From the NCBI GenBank assembly GCA_964391865.1, contig CAYMNQ010000002.1, positions 558,001 through 622,000 of the forward strand: a DNA stretch of 64,000 bases, read 5' to 3'. The notes beneath the pieces are model-generated. The model did not search any database and was not told where the DNA came from. It worked only from the letters and a program-made list of their open reading frames with translations. Position 1 is the first letter of the stretch. Each line of letters opens with the position of its first letter. A program made the position numbers and the translations under genes. This DNA comes from DASZQL01 sp964391865 (GTDB lineage: Bacteria; Planctomycetota; Phycisphaerae; Phycisphaerales; UBA1924). Positions 25,706 through 33,481 of this stretch are shown here, in pieces.

Positions 25706-26925
25706 CGTGATCCCTCGGCCGCGCCGGAGGGGGTCACCACCCGCACGCGCCCCGCCGCCTTCATCGCCAGCTTCCGCGCCGCCTTCGCGGTCTTTGCTGT
25801 CGCGAGCGCCACGCCCATGCGCCGGTACTTGCGCGTGCTCGGCTTGCCGAAGATCCGCACCTGCACGCCCGGGATCGCCAGCGCCTTGTCGAGCCCCTCG
25901 TACTCCGGCTCGTTCGGCGATTCCTCAGTCGCGAGAATCACCGCGCTCGCCGCCGCTTTCTCGTAGCGGATTTCCGGGATGGGCAACCCCAGGATCGCGC
26001 GGACGTGCAGGTCGAACTCGCTGAGATCCTGCCCGATCAGCGTGACCATCCCAGTGTCGTGCGGGCGCGGCGAGAGTTCGCTGAAGATGACCCTGCTGCC
26101 CTTCACGAAGAATTCGACGCCGAAGAGCCCCGCGCCGTTCTTGCCCGCGATCTCGTCGGTGATCGCTTTTGCCATCTTCTGCGCCTTCTTCACCAGCGCC
26201 GGCTTCATGGCGCAGGGCATCCACGATTCCTGATAGTCGCCGCGCTCCTGCCGGTGCCCGATGGGGTTCACGAAGATCGTCGGGCGCTTCTTGCCGCTGG
26301 CGCCCGGGCGCTGCTTGATCGTGAGCAGCGTGATCTCGTAGTCGAACTTGATGAATTCTTCGACGATCACGCGGCGCGTATCGCCGCGCATCCCCGCGCA
26401 GGCGTACTCCCACGCGCCGGCGATCTCTTTCGGCTTGCGGATCACCGATTGCCCCTTGCCGCTGGACGACATCACCGGCTTCACCACGCACGGCAACCCG
26501 ACGCCGCCCTTGCCCATGATCCGCGCTTCGAGCTCCTCGATCGACTCCGCGTACGCGAACTTCGCCGTGGGCAAGCCGAGATCGCTCGCCGCGACTTCGC
26601 GGATCGCGTCGCGGTTCATCGTCAGATTCGTGGCGCGCGCGGATGGAATCACGCTGAAGCCGGCGTTCTCAAGATCGATGAGCCGCTCGGTGCGGATCGC
26701 TTCAATCTCGGGCACGATGTGGTCGGGCTGGTGCTTGCGCACGACGGCTTCGAGCGCGTCACCGTCGAGCATGTTCACCACCTCGAACGCGTCAGCGACC
26801 TGCATCGCCGGCGCGCCGGCGTAACTATCGACGGCGATCACGCGGCAGCCGAGCCGCTTCGCCGAGACCACGACTTCCTTCCCGAGTTCGCCCGAGCCGA
26901 GCAGCATGAGTGTGGGGAGTTTCAT
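25702..26925 (-). CDS. purT: Formate-dependent GAR transformylase
   Basis: PurT formylates glycinamide ribonucleotide using formate and ATP, the third step of purine synthesis. 407 residues with an ATP-grasp fold: LMLLGSGELGKEVVVSAKRLG, VPEIEAI, VVKPVMSSSGKGQSV, the FGVEFFVKG and FSELSPRPHDTGMVTL active-site motifs. The end (SGAAEGSR) overlaps rdgB by four bases. The ATG lies 7 nt after TAGCCT and has no Shine-Dalgarno, and the long in-frame extension upstream is antisense to other genes. It diverges from the DinB gene across 42 bp. Confidence 0.95.
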   Translation of the reverse strand: MKLPTLMLLGSGELGKEVVVSAKRLGCRVIAVDSYAGAPAMQVADAFEVVNMLDGDALEAVVRKHQPDHIVPEIEAIRTERLIDLENAGFSVIPSARATNLTMNRDAIREVAASDLGLPTAKFAYAESIEELEARIMGKGGVGLPCVVKPVMSSSGKGQSVIRKPKEIAGAWEYACAGMRGDTRRVIVEEFIKFDYEITLLTIKQRPGASGKKRPTIFVNPIGHRQERGDYQESWMPCAMKPALVKKAQKMAKAITDEIAGKNGAGLFGVEFFVKGSRVIFSELSPRPHDTGMVTLIGQDLSEFDLHVRAILGLPIPEIRYEKAAASAVILATEESPNEPEYEGLDKALAIPGVQVRIFGKPSTRKYRRMGVALATAKTAKAARKLAMKAAGRVRVVTPSGAAEGSR

Positions 26926-26932
26926 GGGGTTC

Positions 26933-26962
26933 AGGCTACCAGCCGGGGCGTCGGCGTAAGAT
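26933..26962. promoter_or_regulatory. Face-to-face leaderless promoters of purT and the DinB gene
   Basis: TAGCCT on the minus strand (26933-26938) lies 7 nt before purT; TAAGAT on the plus strand (26957-26962) lies 5 nt before the DinB gene. Only 42 bp separate the two start codons, so each promoter's -35 region would overlap the other's -10 or start region. Confidence 0.5.
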
Positions 26963-26967
26963 CCGGC

Positions 26968-27537
26968 ATGCGTACCGCTCAACTCTCCGCCGACCCGTTC
27001 GATATCTCGCTGAAGCACGACGCCTGGGCGACGCGCGAGTTGCTGCTCGCCTGCCGCGGGCTGTCGCGCGAGGAGTTTCATCGCCGCTTTGAGATGGGCC
27101 CCGGCTCGCTGCACGACACGATCACGCACATGATCGGCGCGTCGCGGCGCTGGACCGATCGGCTGATGGGCCGCGCGCTCCGCCCGTTTCTGGAGGCCGT
27201 CGTCGAGCGCACGCCCGACGAACTCCTCGCGCTGCACGACGCGGCGGCGGCGGACCTGGGCGACGCCGCCGAGCGCTCGCGCACGATCGGCATGGGCGCG
27301 ACCATCACGCTCGACTGGCCGGGCGAGCCGGGTACGGTCAAGCGCTATACCTTCAGCCGTGCGGCGGTGTTCGTGCATGTCACCACCCATGGCGCGCACC
27401 ACCGCGCCCAGTGCCTGAACATGCTGCGCCATCTGAACCATGCGGGCGTCTCCGACGCGCTGCCCGACTATCAGGCGGTGGACTGGCAGTGGCGTTGCGA
27501 ACTGCCGCCGGAGATCTTGCCCGCGCCGAAGGAGTGA
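26968..27537 (+). CDS. DinB-family four-helix protein
   Basis: 189 residues. The DinB/YfiT-like metal-binding four-helix bundle is indicated by HDAWATRELLLACRGLSREEFHRRF, a histidine in SLHDTITHMIGASRRW, and the late HVTTHGAHHRAQCLNMLRHL, which supplies the other metal-ligand histidines. Such proteins are often thiol-dependent S-transferases or uncharacterised stress proteins. Its substrate is unknown. The ATG lies 5 nt after TAAGAT. It is followed after 4 bp by a second protein of the same superfamily, suggesting a two-gene operon. Confidence 0.8.
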   Translation: MRTAQLSADPFDISLKHDAWATRELLLACRGLSREEFHRRFEMGPGSLHDTITHMIGASRRWTDRLMGRALRPFLEAVVERTPDELLALHDAAAADLGDAAERSRTIGMGATITLDWPGEPGTVKRYTFSRAAVFVHVTTHGAHHRAQCLNMLRHLNHAGVSDALPDYQAVDWQWRCELPPEILPAPKE

Positions 27538-27541
27538 GCGC

Positions 27542-28081
27542 ATGCCGAGCGTGGTGATCGAGTCATACATCAAGGAGTTCGCACGGTACCGCTCGCTGGC
27601 GGAGAAAGCGGCCGCGCAGACGACATGGGAGGAACTCCGCACCCCGCTCGACCCGGAGAGCAATTCCGTCGCCGTCATCATGAAGCATCTCGGCGGGAAC
27701 CTGCGCTCGCGCTGGACCAACCCATTCACCACCGACGGCGAGAAGCCGTGGCGGAATCGCGACTCGGAATTCGTTGATGACTTCGCCGACCGCGCGGCGA
27801 TGGAAGCGCACTGGCGCACCGGGTGGGACGTGCTGGAGGGCGCGCTCGGCGCGATGACGGACGACGACCTGCCGCGCAGACTCTTCATCCGCGGCGAGGC
27901 GCACACGCTGGCGCTGGCCCTCGCGCGCTCGCTCTCGCATGCGGCGTACCACGGCGGGCAGATCGTGCAGCTCTGCCGCGTGCATTCGTCGCGCGCCGGG
28001 CGCGGGTGGAGCACGCTGACCGTGCCGCGGGGTGGATCGGCGGCGTTCAACGCGGGGATGGGGTATGAACCGCGCGGCTGA
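27542..28081 (+). CDS. DUF1572 / DinB-superfamily protein
   Basis: 179 residues. It begins VIESYIKEFARYRSLAEKAAAQ, has VAVIMKHLGGNLRSRWTNPFTTDGEKPWRNRDSEF, which is the DUF1572 signature, and a late ARSLSHAAYHGGQIVQLCR with the second histidine pair. The family has the DinB-like fold; no reaction is established. It starts 4 bp after the preceding DinB gene, so the two are probably co-transcribed. The C-terminal SAAFNAGMGYEPRG is typical for the family. Confidence 0.82.
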   Translation: MPSVVIESYIKEFARYRSLAEKAAAQTTWEELRTPLDPESNSVAVIMKHLGGNLRSRWTNPFTTDGEKPWRNRDSEFVDDFADRAAMEAHWRTGWDVLEGALGAMTDDDLPRRLFIRGEAHTLALALARSLSHAAYHGGQIVQLCRVHSSRAGRGWSTLTVPRGGSAAFNAGMGYEPRG

Positions 28082-28093
28082 TCGCGGGAAGAC

Positions 28094-28933
28094 TCACGCG
28101 GCATCACGGTGCGGCTCGTTCTCCTGCGCGAACTCGATGTCCTCGGGCGGGGGGCCGAAGCCGCGGGTTTTTTCCGGGACCGGTTCCGGGATCGGCATCG
28201 ACGCGAAGAACCCGCCGCTGCCGGCCGATGCGTGCGACTCGGGGATGGTGAGCGCGCTCGCGTCGGTGATCCCGCCGTGGTCCTCGGCGCGCATTTTGGC
28301 GGCCATCGCGATCGCCTCATCGGGCGTGCTCGCCTGGCCCTTCTCGATGAGGGCTTCTTCGAGGTTGGTGCTGGCGGTCTTGTACGCGCCGCCGGCGGCG
28401 AGGACCGTGCACATGGTGCCGATCAGGCCGAAGTCGAAGAGGAGCGCGATGGGCGTGAGCACCGCGCCCACGACAGCGGTGTTCTCGTTGATGTGCGCGG
28501 TGTACTCGTCCCGCTCCGCGCCGGTCATGGCGGCCCAGCGCTCGTGCGCTTCGGCGTAGACGGCTTCGGTGTAGTCGCCGTCTTCGGTCATGGTTTCGAT
28601 GTCGTCGTTCATCCACTCGTTCGCGACGTCGCCGGCGAGATACTCGATGGACTCTTCTTCTGTATCGGCGGTCAGTTCACTGTTGACGAAGGAGTTCACG
28701 ACGAAGAATCGCGCGCCGAAGATCGCAAGCACGGTGACGGCGACGGCGAGCAGACCGGCGGTCGAGCCGCCGCGCATCTGGGTGGCGCGCATCATGCCGT
28801 AGCCCGCCCCGCCGCCGACGAGCGGGGCGAGCAGCCAGAGGCTCCAGCCGGTGAGTTGGATGAGGATGACCCACACGATCGCGCCGGCGAGGGCGCCGAG
28901 GGCCGAGAACGCGAGACCCTTTCCGAGGTTCAT
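28094..28933 (-). CDS. Membrane protein of unknown function
   Basis: 279 residues. Four hydrophobic segments: two near the start (GLAFSALGALAGAIVWVILIQLTGWSLWLLAPLVGG), one at AGLLAVAVTVLAIFGARFFVV and one at VGAVLTPIALLFDFGLIGTMCTVLAAGGA. Between the third and fourth is an acidic soluble loop (LTADTEEESIEYLAGDVANEWMNDDIE). The C-terminus is proline- and serine-rich and acidic. No family recognised. I use the ATG at 28933, preceded by GGAG; the open frame continues upstream for 740 bp but is low-complexity and not protein-like. It converges with the DUF1572 gene. Confidence 0.65.
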   Translation of the reverse strand: MNLGKGLAFSALGALAGAIVWVILIQLTGWSLWLLAPLVGGGAGYGMMRATQMRGGSTAGLLAVAVTVLAIFGARFFVVNSFVNSELTADTEEESIEYLAGDVANEWMNDDIETMTEDGDYTEAVYAEAHERWAAMTGAERDEYTAHINENTAVVGAVLTPIALLFDFGLIGTMCTVLAAGGAYKTASTNLEEALIEKGQASTPDEAIAMAAKMRAEDHGGITDASALTIPESHASAGSGGFFASMPIPEPVPEKTRGFGPPPEDIEFAQENEPHRDAA

Positions 28934-29710
28934 GGGAGGCTCCGTCCAGGGGGAAAAGCGGTCGGCGCCGAGCGGCGCTCCGGGCGACATCGACCGGAAC
29001 GGGGGAGATGACCCGCGCCAGGCGCGCGCGGGACGTGTGAGCATGCGGGCTGCGCGCGTGGGGAAAGGGGGAAGGTCCGCGAATTCGCGGGCTTCGGTGC
29101 TGTTGGTCGAGTTCTCGGTGGTTGGTTGATTGTGCGGTGTGTTCTGGTGTTCTGTGGTGTCGTGCGGCGATCGGGCGTGCGGTGCGAAAAAAAGGAACCC
29201 GCCGGCGGGCCGCCGCGGCGCGGGTCGGCGGGTGCCGGCTCGCGCGTTGGCGCTTGCGTGTGTGTTCGCTCGCGCGGCGGTTGATGGCCGGGCGCGCGAG
29301 GGAACTGGTGGTGAGTGCGCGGACGCCGGTCGCTGGCCAGTCGGCGGCGTGCGCGGGAGTCCCGTGCTACGACGCGCGGGGCCTCCGTACAAGGGGCGGT
29401 GCGTCACCGGCGCGCGCACAGTGATGGACTTGCGGGTCGCGGCGACGTGCGCGGGACACGTTGGGACGACGCGGGCACGCGGTTCGGCGGAACTTTTCGG
29501 GAACGTTCGAATTTTCTCGCTCGGGGTGCCGCGCGTGTCACGGGCGCGCGCACAGATCGTGACTTGTAGCGATGGGCGCGGGCGGGCGAGTCGGTGGAGG
29601 GCGCGATTCGGGCGCGAGGGGTGCCACAGTCCGCTCCGAGCCGCGGCCTGTGGTGGCACGGCGTTGGACGCGGGCAACGCGGTCGCACCCCGACTATGAT
29701 GGAGTGGTTA
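28934..29710. other. Long GC-rich gene-free stretch before the thiC riboswitch
   Basis: Nearly 780 bp in which every open frame is low-complexity (Arg/Ala/Pro/Ser) and crosses strong hairpins. It contains repeated words such as GCGCGCGCACAG (near 29410 and 29543) and a degraded GGGTGCC...GGCAC pair (29618-29660). A strong minus-strand terminator lies at 29187-29233. I found no match to RNase P, tmRNA or SRP RNA core motifs. It may hold an unrecognised RNA gene. Confidence 0.45.
29187..29233 (-). terminator. Intrinsic terminator without an assigned gene
   Basis: On the minus strand ACCCGCCG (29233-29226) pairs with CGGCGGGT (29204-29197), and TTCC plus seven T follow (29193-29187). No gene on that strand ends here. 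Confidence 0.6.
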
Positions 29711-29788
29711 TCGCTCGGGGCGCGGCCCGATGGCCGCTGAGATGCACCCGTTGAACCTGAACCGGTTCGGACCGGCGGAGGGAAGCGA
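29711..29788 (+). ncRNA. TPP riboswitch (THI box)
   Basis: The conserved core is present in order: closing arm TCGCT with AGCGA, CTCGGGGCGC, then a GGCC-CGAT-GGCC stem, GCTGAGATG, ACCCGTTGAACCTGA, the ACCGG-TTCG-GACCGG stem-loop and GGAGGGAAGCGA. It lies 163 nt upstream of the thiC start and would repress thiC when thiamine pyrophosphate is plentiful. The linker to thiC is long enough for an expression platform, but I could not assign one. Confidence 0.9.
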
Positions 29789-29951
29789 CCTGTTGATAAC
29801 GCATCCGATAGTTCGTGAACGCGCGCGATTGATTGGCGCGGCGGTGTGTGTCCATCACGCAGCCGGGCATCGCACGGCACGGCGGAGCGCGGCGAACTGA
29901 ATGAGAGATGGGACCAAAGAACCCGCGTCGAGCGCGGGAGAGGACGAAGAC

Positions 29952-32150
29952 ATGATCGCGAAGACCACAACGACAACGACCAACGGCTCGGCCCGCCCGA
30001 CGGAGAAGTTCCGCGTGCCGCTGATGGGCGCGATGAATCCGGGGAACACGGCGGGCGTGACGACGCCCGGCTCGTTCGCGAACATGCCGGATGTCGGTGG
30101 GGCGCTGATGTTCAGTTCGCCCGATGCGCCGGGCATGCCGCCGCCGAGCGAGAAGACGGCGTGGGATTTTCTGCCGGAGGGGTGGGATGTTGCGCGGAAG
30201 TCATCGAGCCATCGAGCCATCGAGCCATCGAGTGAAGAAGAGCCCGCGGCTGGCGGTGACTGGGCTGGCCGGTGTGATTGGATTGGCGAGGTGCGGTCGT
30301 CGAACCCGCATGTGCCGAGCGTGAAGCGAGCGGCGGCGGCCGGGGCTCGCGGCGATGGGTGCTGTGGTGGAGCCTCTCGCGATCGCGGCTCCGCTTTACT
30401 TGATGGCTCGATGGCTGGATGCCTCGATGCCTCTCCCTGCGTGAGCGCCGCATTCGATGTCGTCGAGTTCGACACCGCTCACGGCGAGCGGCTATGCGTG
30501 CGGCGTCCCAAGGGGTTCGAGGCGCGGACGCAGCTGGAGTTCGCGCGGCTCGGCATCGTCACGCCGCAGATGAAGCGGGTGGCGGAGCGCGAGACGCACT
30601 TTGATGTGCTGTTCCCCGGGCGCGGCGATCTGGCGGTGCGGGATGAGGTCGCGGCAGGGCGGATGGTGATCCCGGCGAACATCAATCACCTGGCGCACAA
30701 GCTGGACCCGATGTGCATCGGGCGCGCGAGCCTGACGAAGATCAACGCGAACATGGGCGCGTCGCCGGTCTCGAGCGGCACGGATGAAGAGATCGAGAAG
30801 CTCGACTGGGCCGTGCGCTGGGGCGCGGACACGGTGATGGACCTGTCGACGGGCGGGGATATCGAGGCGTGCCGCGACGCGTTCTGCAAGCACTCGACGG
30901 TGCCGATCGGCACGGTGCCGATCTACTCGATGATCATCGGGCGGAAGATCGAGGATTTGTCGTGGGATGTGATCGAGGATTCGCTGCACCATCAGGGGCG
31001 GCAGGGCGTCGACTACTTCACGATCCACGCGGGCGTTCGGCGGGCGCACCTGAAGTACGTGAAGCAGCGGCTGATCGGGATCGTCTCGCGCGGCGGGTCT
31101 TTGCTCGCGAAGTGGATGCTCGTGCACAACGACGAGAACCCGATGTACACGCACTGGGAGGAGATCTGCGACATCCTGCGCGCGTATGACGTGACGTTCT
31201 CAATCGGTGATGGTCTCCGTCCCGGCGGGCTGGCGGACGCGACGGACGATGCGCAGCTGGCGGAGCTCGAGACGCTGGGCGAACTGACGGAGCGCGCCTG
31301 GCGCCGCGGCGTGCAGGTGATGATTGAGGGGCCGGGGCATGTGCCGTTCGATCAGATTGAATACAACGCGAAGATCCAGCGGACGCTGTGCCACGGCGCG
31401 CCGTTCTATGTGCTCGGGCCGCTGGTGACGGACATGTTCCCGGGCTACGACCACATCACCAGCTGCATCGGCGCGACGGCGATGGCGTACCACGGGGCGG
31501 CGATGCTGTGCTATGTGACGCCGAAGGAACATCTCGGCTTGCCCAAGCGCGATGATGTGAAGCAGGGGTGCATCGCGTACAGGATCGCGGCCCACGCGGC
31601 GGACATCGCGCTGGGCATCCCGGGGGCGCGCGATCAGGATGATGAACTCACCAAGGCCCGCGCGGCGCTGAACTGGGAGAAGCATTTCGAGCTGAGCTTC
31701 GACCCGGACACGGCCCGCGCGTACCACGATGAGGACCTCGATGTCGATACCGATTTCTGCGCCATGTGCGGGCACGATTGGTGCAGCGTCCGCATCAGCA
31801 AGGAGATCCAGGAGTTCGCATCGGGCAAGGCGGACGGCTTCGAGCGGAACGCGGATGAGTCATCGCACGGGGCTAAGGTTGGCGCGAAACCCGGCGCGCC
31901 GGTGAAGACGGCGGCACTGACGCCCGAGCAGCGCGAGATTCTGGAAAAACGCGGCGTCCTCAGCCCGGAGGAGATTCACAAGCTGGCGGCGAAGACGAAG
32001 AAGGCCGTGGGGGTGGAGAAGGGCGAGAAGGCGTCGTGCCATTCGGACTATGTGGAGCCGGAGGATGCCAAGCGGGTGCAGGAGATGAAGCTGGTGACGC
32101 TGAACACGGCACCGGCGCACAATATCTCGACGCGTGATTCGGTGATTTGA
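29952..32150 (+). CDS. thiC: Phosphomethylpyrimidine synthase, with an in-frame inserted segment
   Basis: ThiC rearranges aminoimidazole ribotide to HMP phosphate, a radical-SAM step of thiamine synthesis. 732 residues. The core is intact: VAAGRMVIPANINH, KINANMGASPVSSG, GADTVMDLSTGGDI, PIGTVPIYSMI, DYFTIHAGV, MIEGPGHVPFDQI, YDHITSCIGATAMAYHGA and the C-terminal [4Fe-4S] motif CAMCGHDWC. Residues about 84-160 are a foreign insert encoded by an inverted-repeat element (30202-30429). The start with GGAGAGG upstream is preferred; a GTG/ATG at 29901 would add 17 residues. TPP riboswitch upstream. Confidence 0.93.
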   Translation: MIAKTTTTTTNGSARPTEKFRVPLMGAMNPGNTAGVTTPGSFANMPDVGGALMFSSPDAPGMPPPSEKTAWDFLPEGWDVARKSSSHRAIEPSSEEEPAAGGDWAGRCDWIGEVRSSNPHVPSVKRAAAAGARGDGCCGGASRDRGSALLDGSMAGCLDASPCVSAAFDVVEFDTAHGERLCVRRPKGFEARTQLEFARLGIVTPQMKRVAERETHFDVLFPGRGDLAVRDEVAAGRMVIPANINHLAHKLDPMCIGRASLTKINANMGASPVSSGTDEEIEKLDWAVRWGADTVMDLSTGGDIEACRDAFCKHSTVPIGTVPIYSMIIGRKIEDLSWDVIEDSLHHQGRQGVDYFTIHAGVRRAHLKYVKQRLIGIVSRGGSLLAKWMLVHNDENPMYTHWEEICDILRAYDVTFSIGDGLRPGGLADATDDAQLAELETLGELTERAWRRGVQVMIEGPGHVPFDQIEYNAKIQRTLCHGAPFYVLGPLVTDMFPGYDHITSCIGATAMAYHGAAMLCYVTPKEHLGLPKRDDVKQGCIAYRIAAHAADIALGIPGARDQDDELTKARAALNWEKHFELSFDPDTARAYHDEDLDVDTDFCAMCGHDWCSVRISKEIQEFASGKADGFERNADESSHGAKVGAKPGAPVKTAALTPEQREILEKRGVLSPEEIHKLAAKTKKAVGVEKGEKASCHSDYVEPEDAKRVQEMKLVTLNTAPAHNISTRDSVI
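30202..30429. mobile_element. 228-bp inverted-repeat element inserted in frame in thiC
   Basis: The 42-bp ends (30202-30243 and 30388-30429) are inverted repeats with 36 of 42 positions equal. They consist of CATCGAGC units (CATCGAGCCATCGAGCCATC in the left end). The length, 228 bp, is exactly 76 codons and the thiC frame stays open through it, encoding a Ser/Gly/Ala/Arg-rich segment. Neither flank aligns with ThiC inside the element; conserved ThiC sequence resumes at FDVVEFDTAHGERLC. No transposase is encoded, so it is MITE-like. Confidence 0.7.
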
Positions 32151-32434
32151 TGGGGGAGTTGTTCCGAAACATCACAGACGCGCTCGCGCGGGAGCAGTTT
32201 CTCTTCACGCGGCACGCGACACACCGGCTTCGACGTCGGCACATTCCCGGATGGCAGGCGGTTTCGCTGACCATGGAAGGCAGGCTAATCCGCGAACGCC
32301 CGGATGATGAGCCGTTGCCCGTGGCCGAAGTTGAAATCCTGCTCGCTGACGGCACGCGAGCCAAGGCGGTGTGGTCGTGGTCGAAAAAAGATGGAACAGC
32401 GCGGTTGGTGACGGTACACTTCATCGAGTGGTGA
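32150..32434 (+). CDS. DUF4258-type small protein, possible toxin
   Basis: 94 residues. It has the pattern of DUF4258: an N-terminal FLFTRHATHRLRRRHIP, then a strand with IRERPDDEPLPVAEVEILLADGTRAKAVWSW and a C-terminal ARLVTVHFIEW. DUF4258 proteins have a RelE/BECR-like fold and are sometimes toxins. Its ATG overlaps the thiC stop (TGATG), and the next small gene starts just after its own stop, as in toxin-antitoxin pairs. Activity is inferred only from family and arrangement. Confidence 0.6.
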   Translation: MGELFRNITDALAREQFLFTRHATHRLRRRHIPGWQAVSLTMEGRLIRERPDDEPLPVAEVEILLADGTRAKAVWSWSKKDGTARLVTVHFIEW

Positions 32435-32435
32435 T

Positions 32436-32672
32436 ATGAAACTGCCAGGAAGACGAATCAAGGTCGCGGAGTGGTTCGAGGGCCGCGCCAAGTTTGGCCC
32501 GTTCGCTGTGCGCGTTGAAGCGGAGGCGGTCATTCCCGATGAAGACCCGTCCGAGCCGTGCTTTGAGCCGGCGACGATCCGCATGCTCGACGAAGTTAAG
32601 CGGCTGGCGGACGCGGGGGATGTTGATGCGCTGGCGAAGCTGGGCGAGGTGTATGTGCGGCGGTCGGCGTGA
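32436..32672 (+). CDS. Small acidic protein, possible antitoxin partner
   Basis: 78 residues. A short basic start (KLPGRRIKVAEWFEG), then acidic AEAVIPDEDPSEPCFEPATIRMLDEVKRLADAGDVDALAKLGEVYVRRSA, which would form a strand-helix-helix. It lacks a typical DNA-binding domain. It starts 1 bp after the stop of the DUF4258 gene, so the two are surely co-translated. The pair has toxin-antitoxin geometry with the toxin-like gene first. No family name could be assigned. Confidence 0.5.
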   Translation: MKLPGRRIKVAEWFEGRAKFGPFAVRVEAEAVIPDEDPSEPCFEPATIRMLDEVKRLADAGDVDALAKLGEVYVRRSA

Positions 32673-32702
32673 GTGTGCCCGGCGAGCCATGTTGAGTTCG
32701 AT

Positions 32703-33025
32703 ATGGACTGCGAAATAGACCTTGCGCACTTTGGGTACGTCATCGCGTCAAGACTCGTTGCTACAGAGAAACGACGAGTGCGGTTCATATGTACCGCGAA
32801 CCATCGGACAACTCCCAAGACAGCGGGTGGCGGTTCTTCAGCGGCGATGAGGACCAAGAGTTTGCTGACGATCCGGGGAGTTTCGCGATCTACGATGTCC
32901 GTACGATTTCTGCGATGGATCCCGATATCGTCCCGCTTCTGGGAACCGATCCGCCGTGCGCGTTTGAGCGGCTCGACGCGACAGGACCGTTCGTCGTTTC
33001 GGCCGGCCCCGTTCGGCCCGACTGA
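32703..33025 (+). pseudogene. Frameshifted DUF2185 immunity-type gene
   Basis: The DUF2185 domain is split between two frames. The first 28 residues (MDCEIDLAHFGYVIASRLVA...RRVRF) are in one frame and the rest (MYREPSDNSQDSGWRFFSGDEDQEF...) in another. The junction reads TTCATATGTAC, so an extra AT at 32787-32788 accounts for the break. Removing it gives a 106-residue protein of normal family length. DUF2185 (Imm33-like) proteins protect against polymorphic toxins. The gene is probably inactive unless the second half is translated alone from its own ATG, or unless this is a sequencing error. Its GC content is lower than that of the neighbours. Confidence 0.75.
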
Positions 33026-33064
33026 ATTGAGTGCAGTTTCAGGCGAGAAAGATCGCGGTTCTTC

Positions 33065-33409
33065 ATGGCCGATGATGGATACAAACACTGGAGAATCTGC
33101 TGCAATTCAAGCGGCCTGCGCGTCTTTGAGCATGAGACCGAAGTCGATAGGGCCTCGTGGCATTCCGTGCGCGCGCTTCGCTCTTGGAAAGTTGATTGCT
33201 GGAGTTACGATCTTGTTTGCCTTGGCTTTGATCTGGACGGCCCTGAATCAACCGTGGTCGTAAACGAAGATATGCAGGGATGGCGCGAACTGTGCGCTGC
33301 AATCCGGTCCACATTCGATGGAATCGATGAGGCTTGGCCAAATTCGGTTGCATTCCCCGCATTTGAAACCAACTACACCGTGCTGTGGGAACGCGCAAAG
33401 GCCCGATGA
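33065..33409 (+). CDS. Hypothetical protein in the immunity-gene patch
   Basis: 114 residues, rich in Trp, Glu and Asp: MADDGYKHWRICCNSSGLRVFEH, SWKVDCWSYDLVCLGFDLDGPESTVVVNEDMQGWRELCAAIRSTFDGIDEAWPNSVAFP and TNYTVLWERAKAR. The acidic, Trp-rich, single-domain character and place next to a DUF2185 gene recall immunity proteins, but no family was identified. It lies 39 bp after the pseudogene. Codon use is less GC-biased than in the flanking genes. Function unknown. Confidence 0.55.
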   Translation: MADDGYKHWRICCNSSGLRVFEHETEVDRASWHSVRALRSWKVDCWSYDLVCLGFDLDGPESTVVVNEDMQGWRELCAAIRSTFDGIDEAWPNSVAFPAFETNYTVLWERAKAR

Positions 33410-33481
33410 TGCGGTCCCAGTTTCGTCGCCAGTTCTCGGCTCGTTCAATCGCTACGCTCTGCGGCTATCATCCGCACCGAC

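Noticed and set aside
26005..26967. Long plus-strand frame upstream of the DinB gene
   Set aside because: It is antisense to purT and of Arg/His-rich shadow composition.
28934..29677. N-terminal extension of the 28094 membrane protein
   Set aside because: Low-complexity Arg/Ala/Pro sequence running through a terminator hairpin; the ATG at 28933 has GGAG upstream.
28940..29700. RNase P RNA, tmRNA or SRP RNA in the gene-free region
   Set aside because: Their conserved core strings are absent on both strands by eye.
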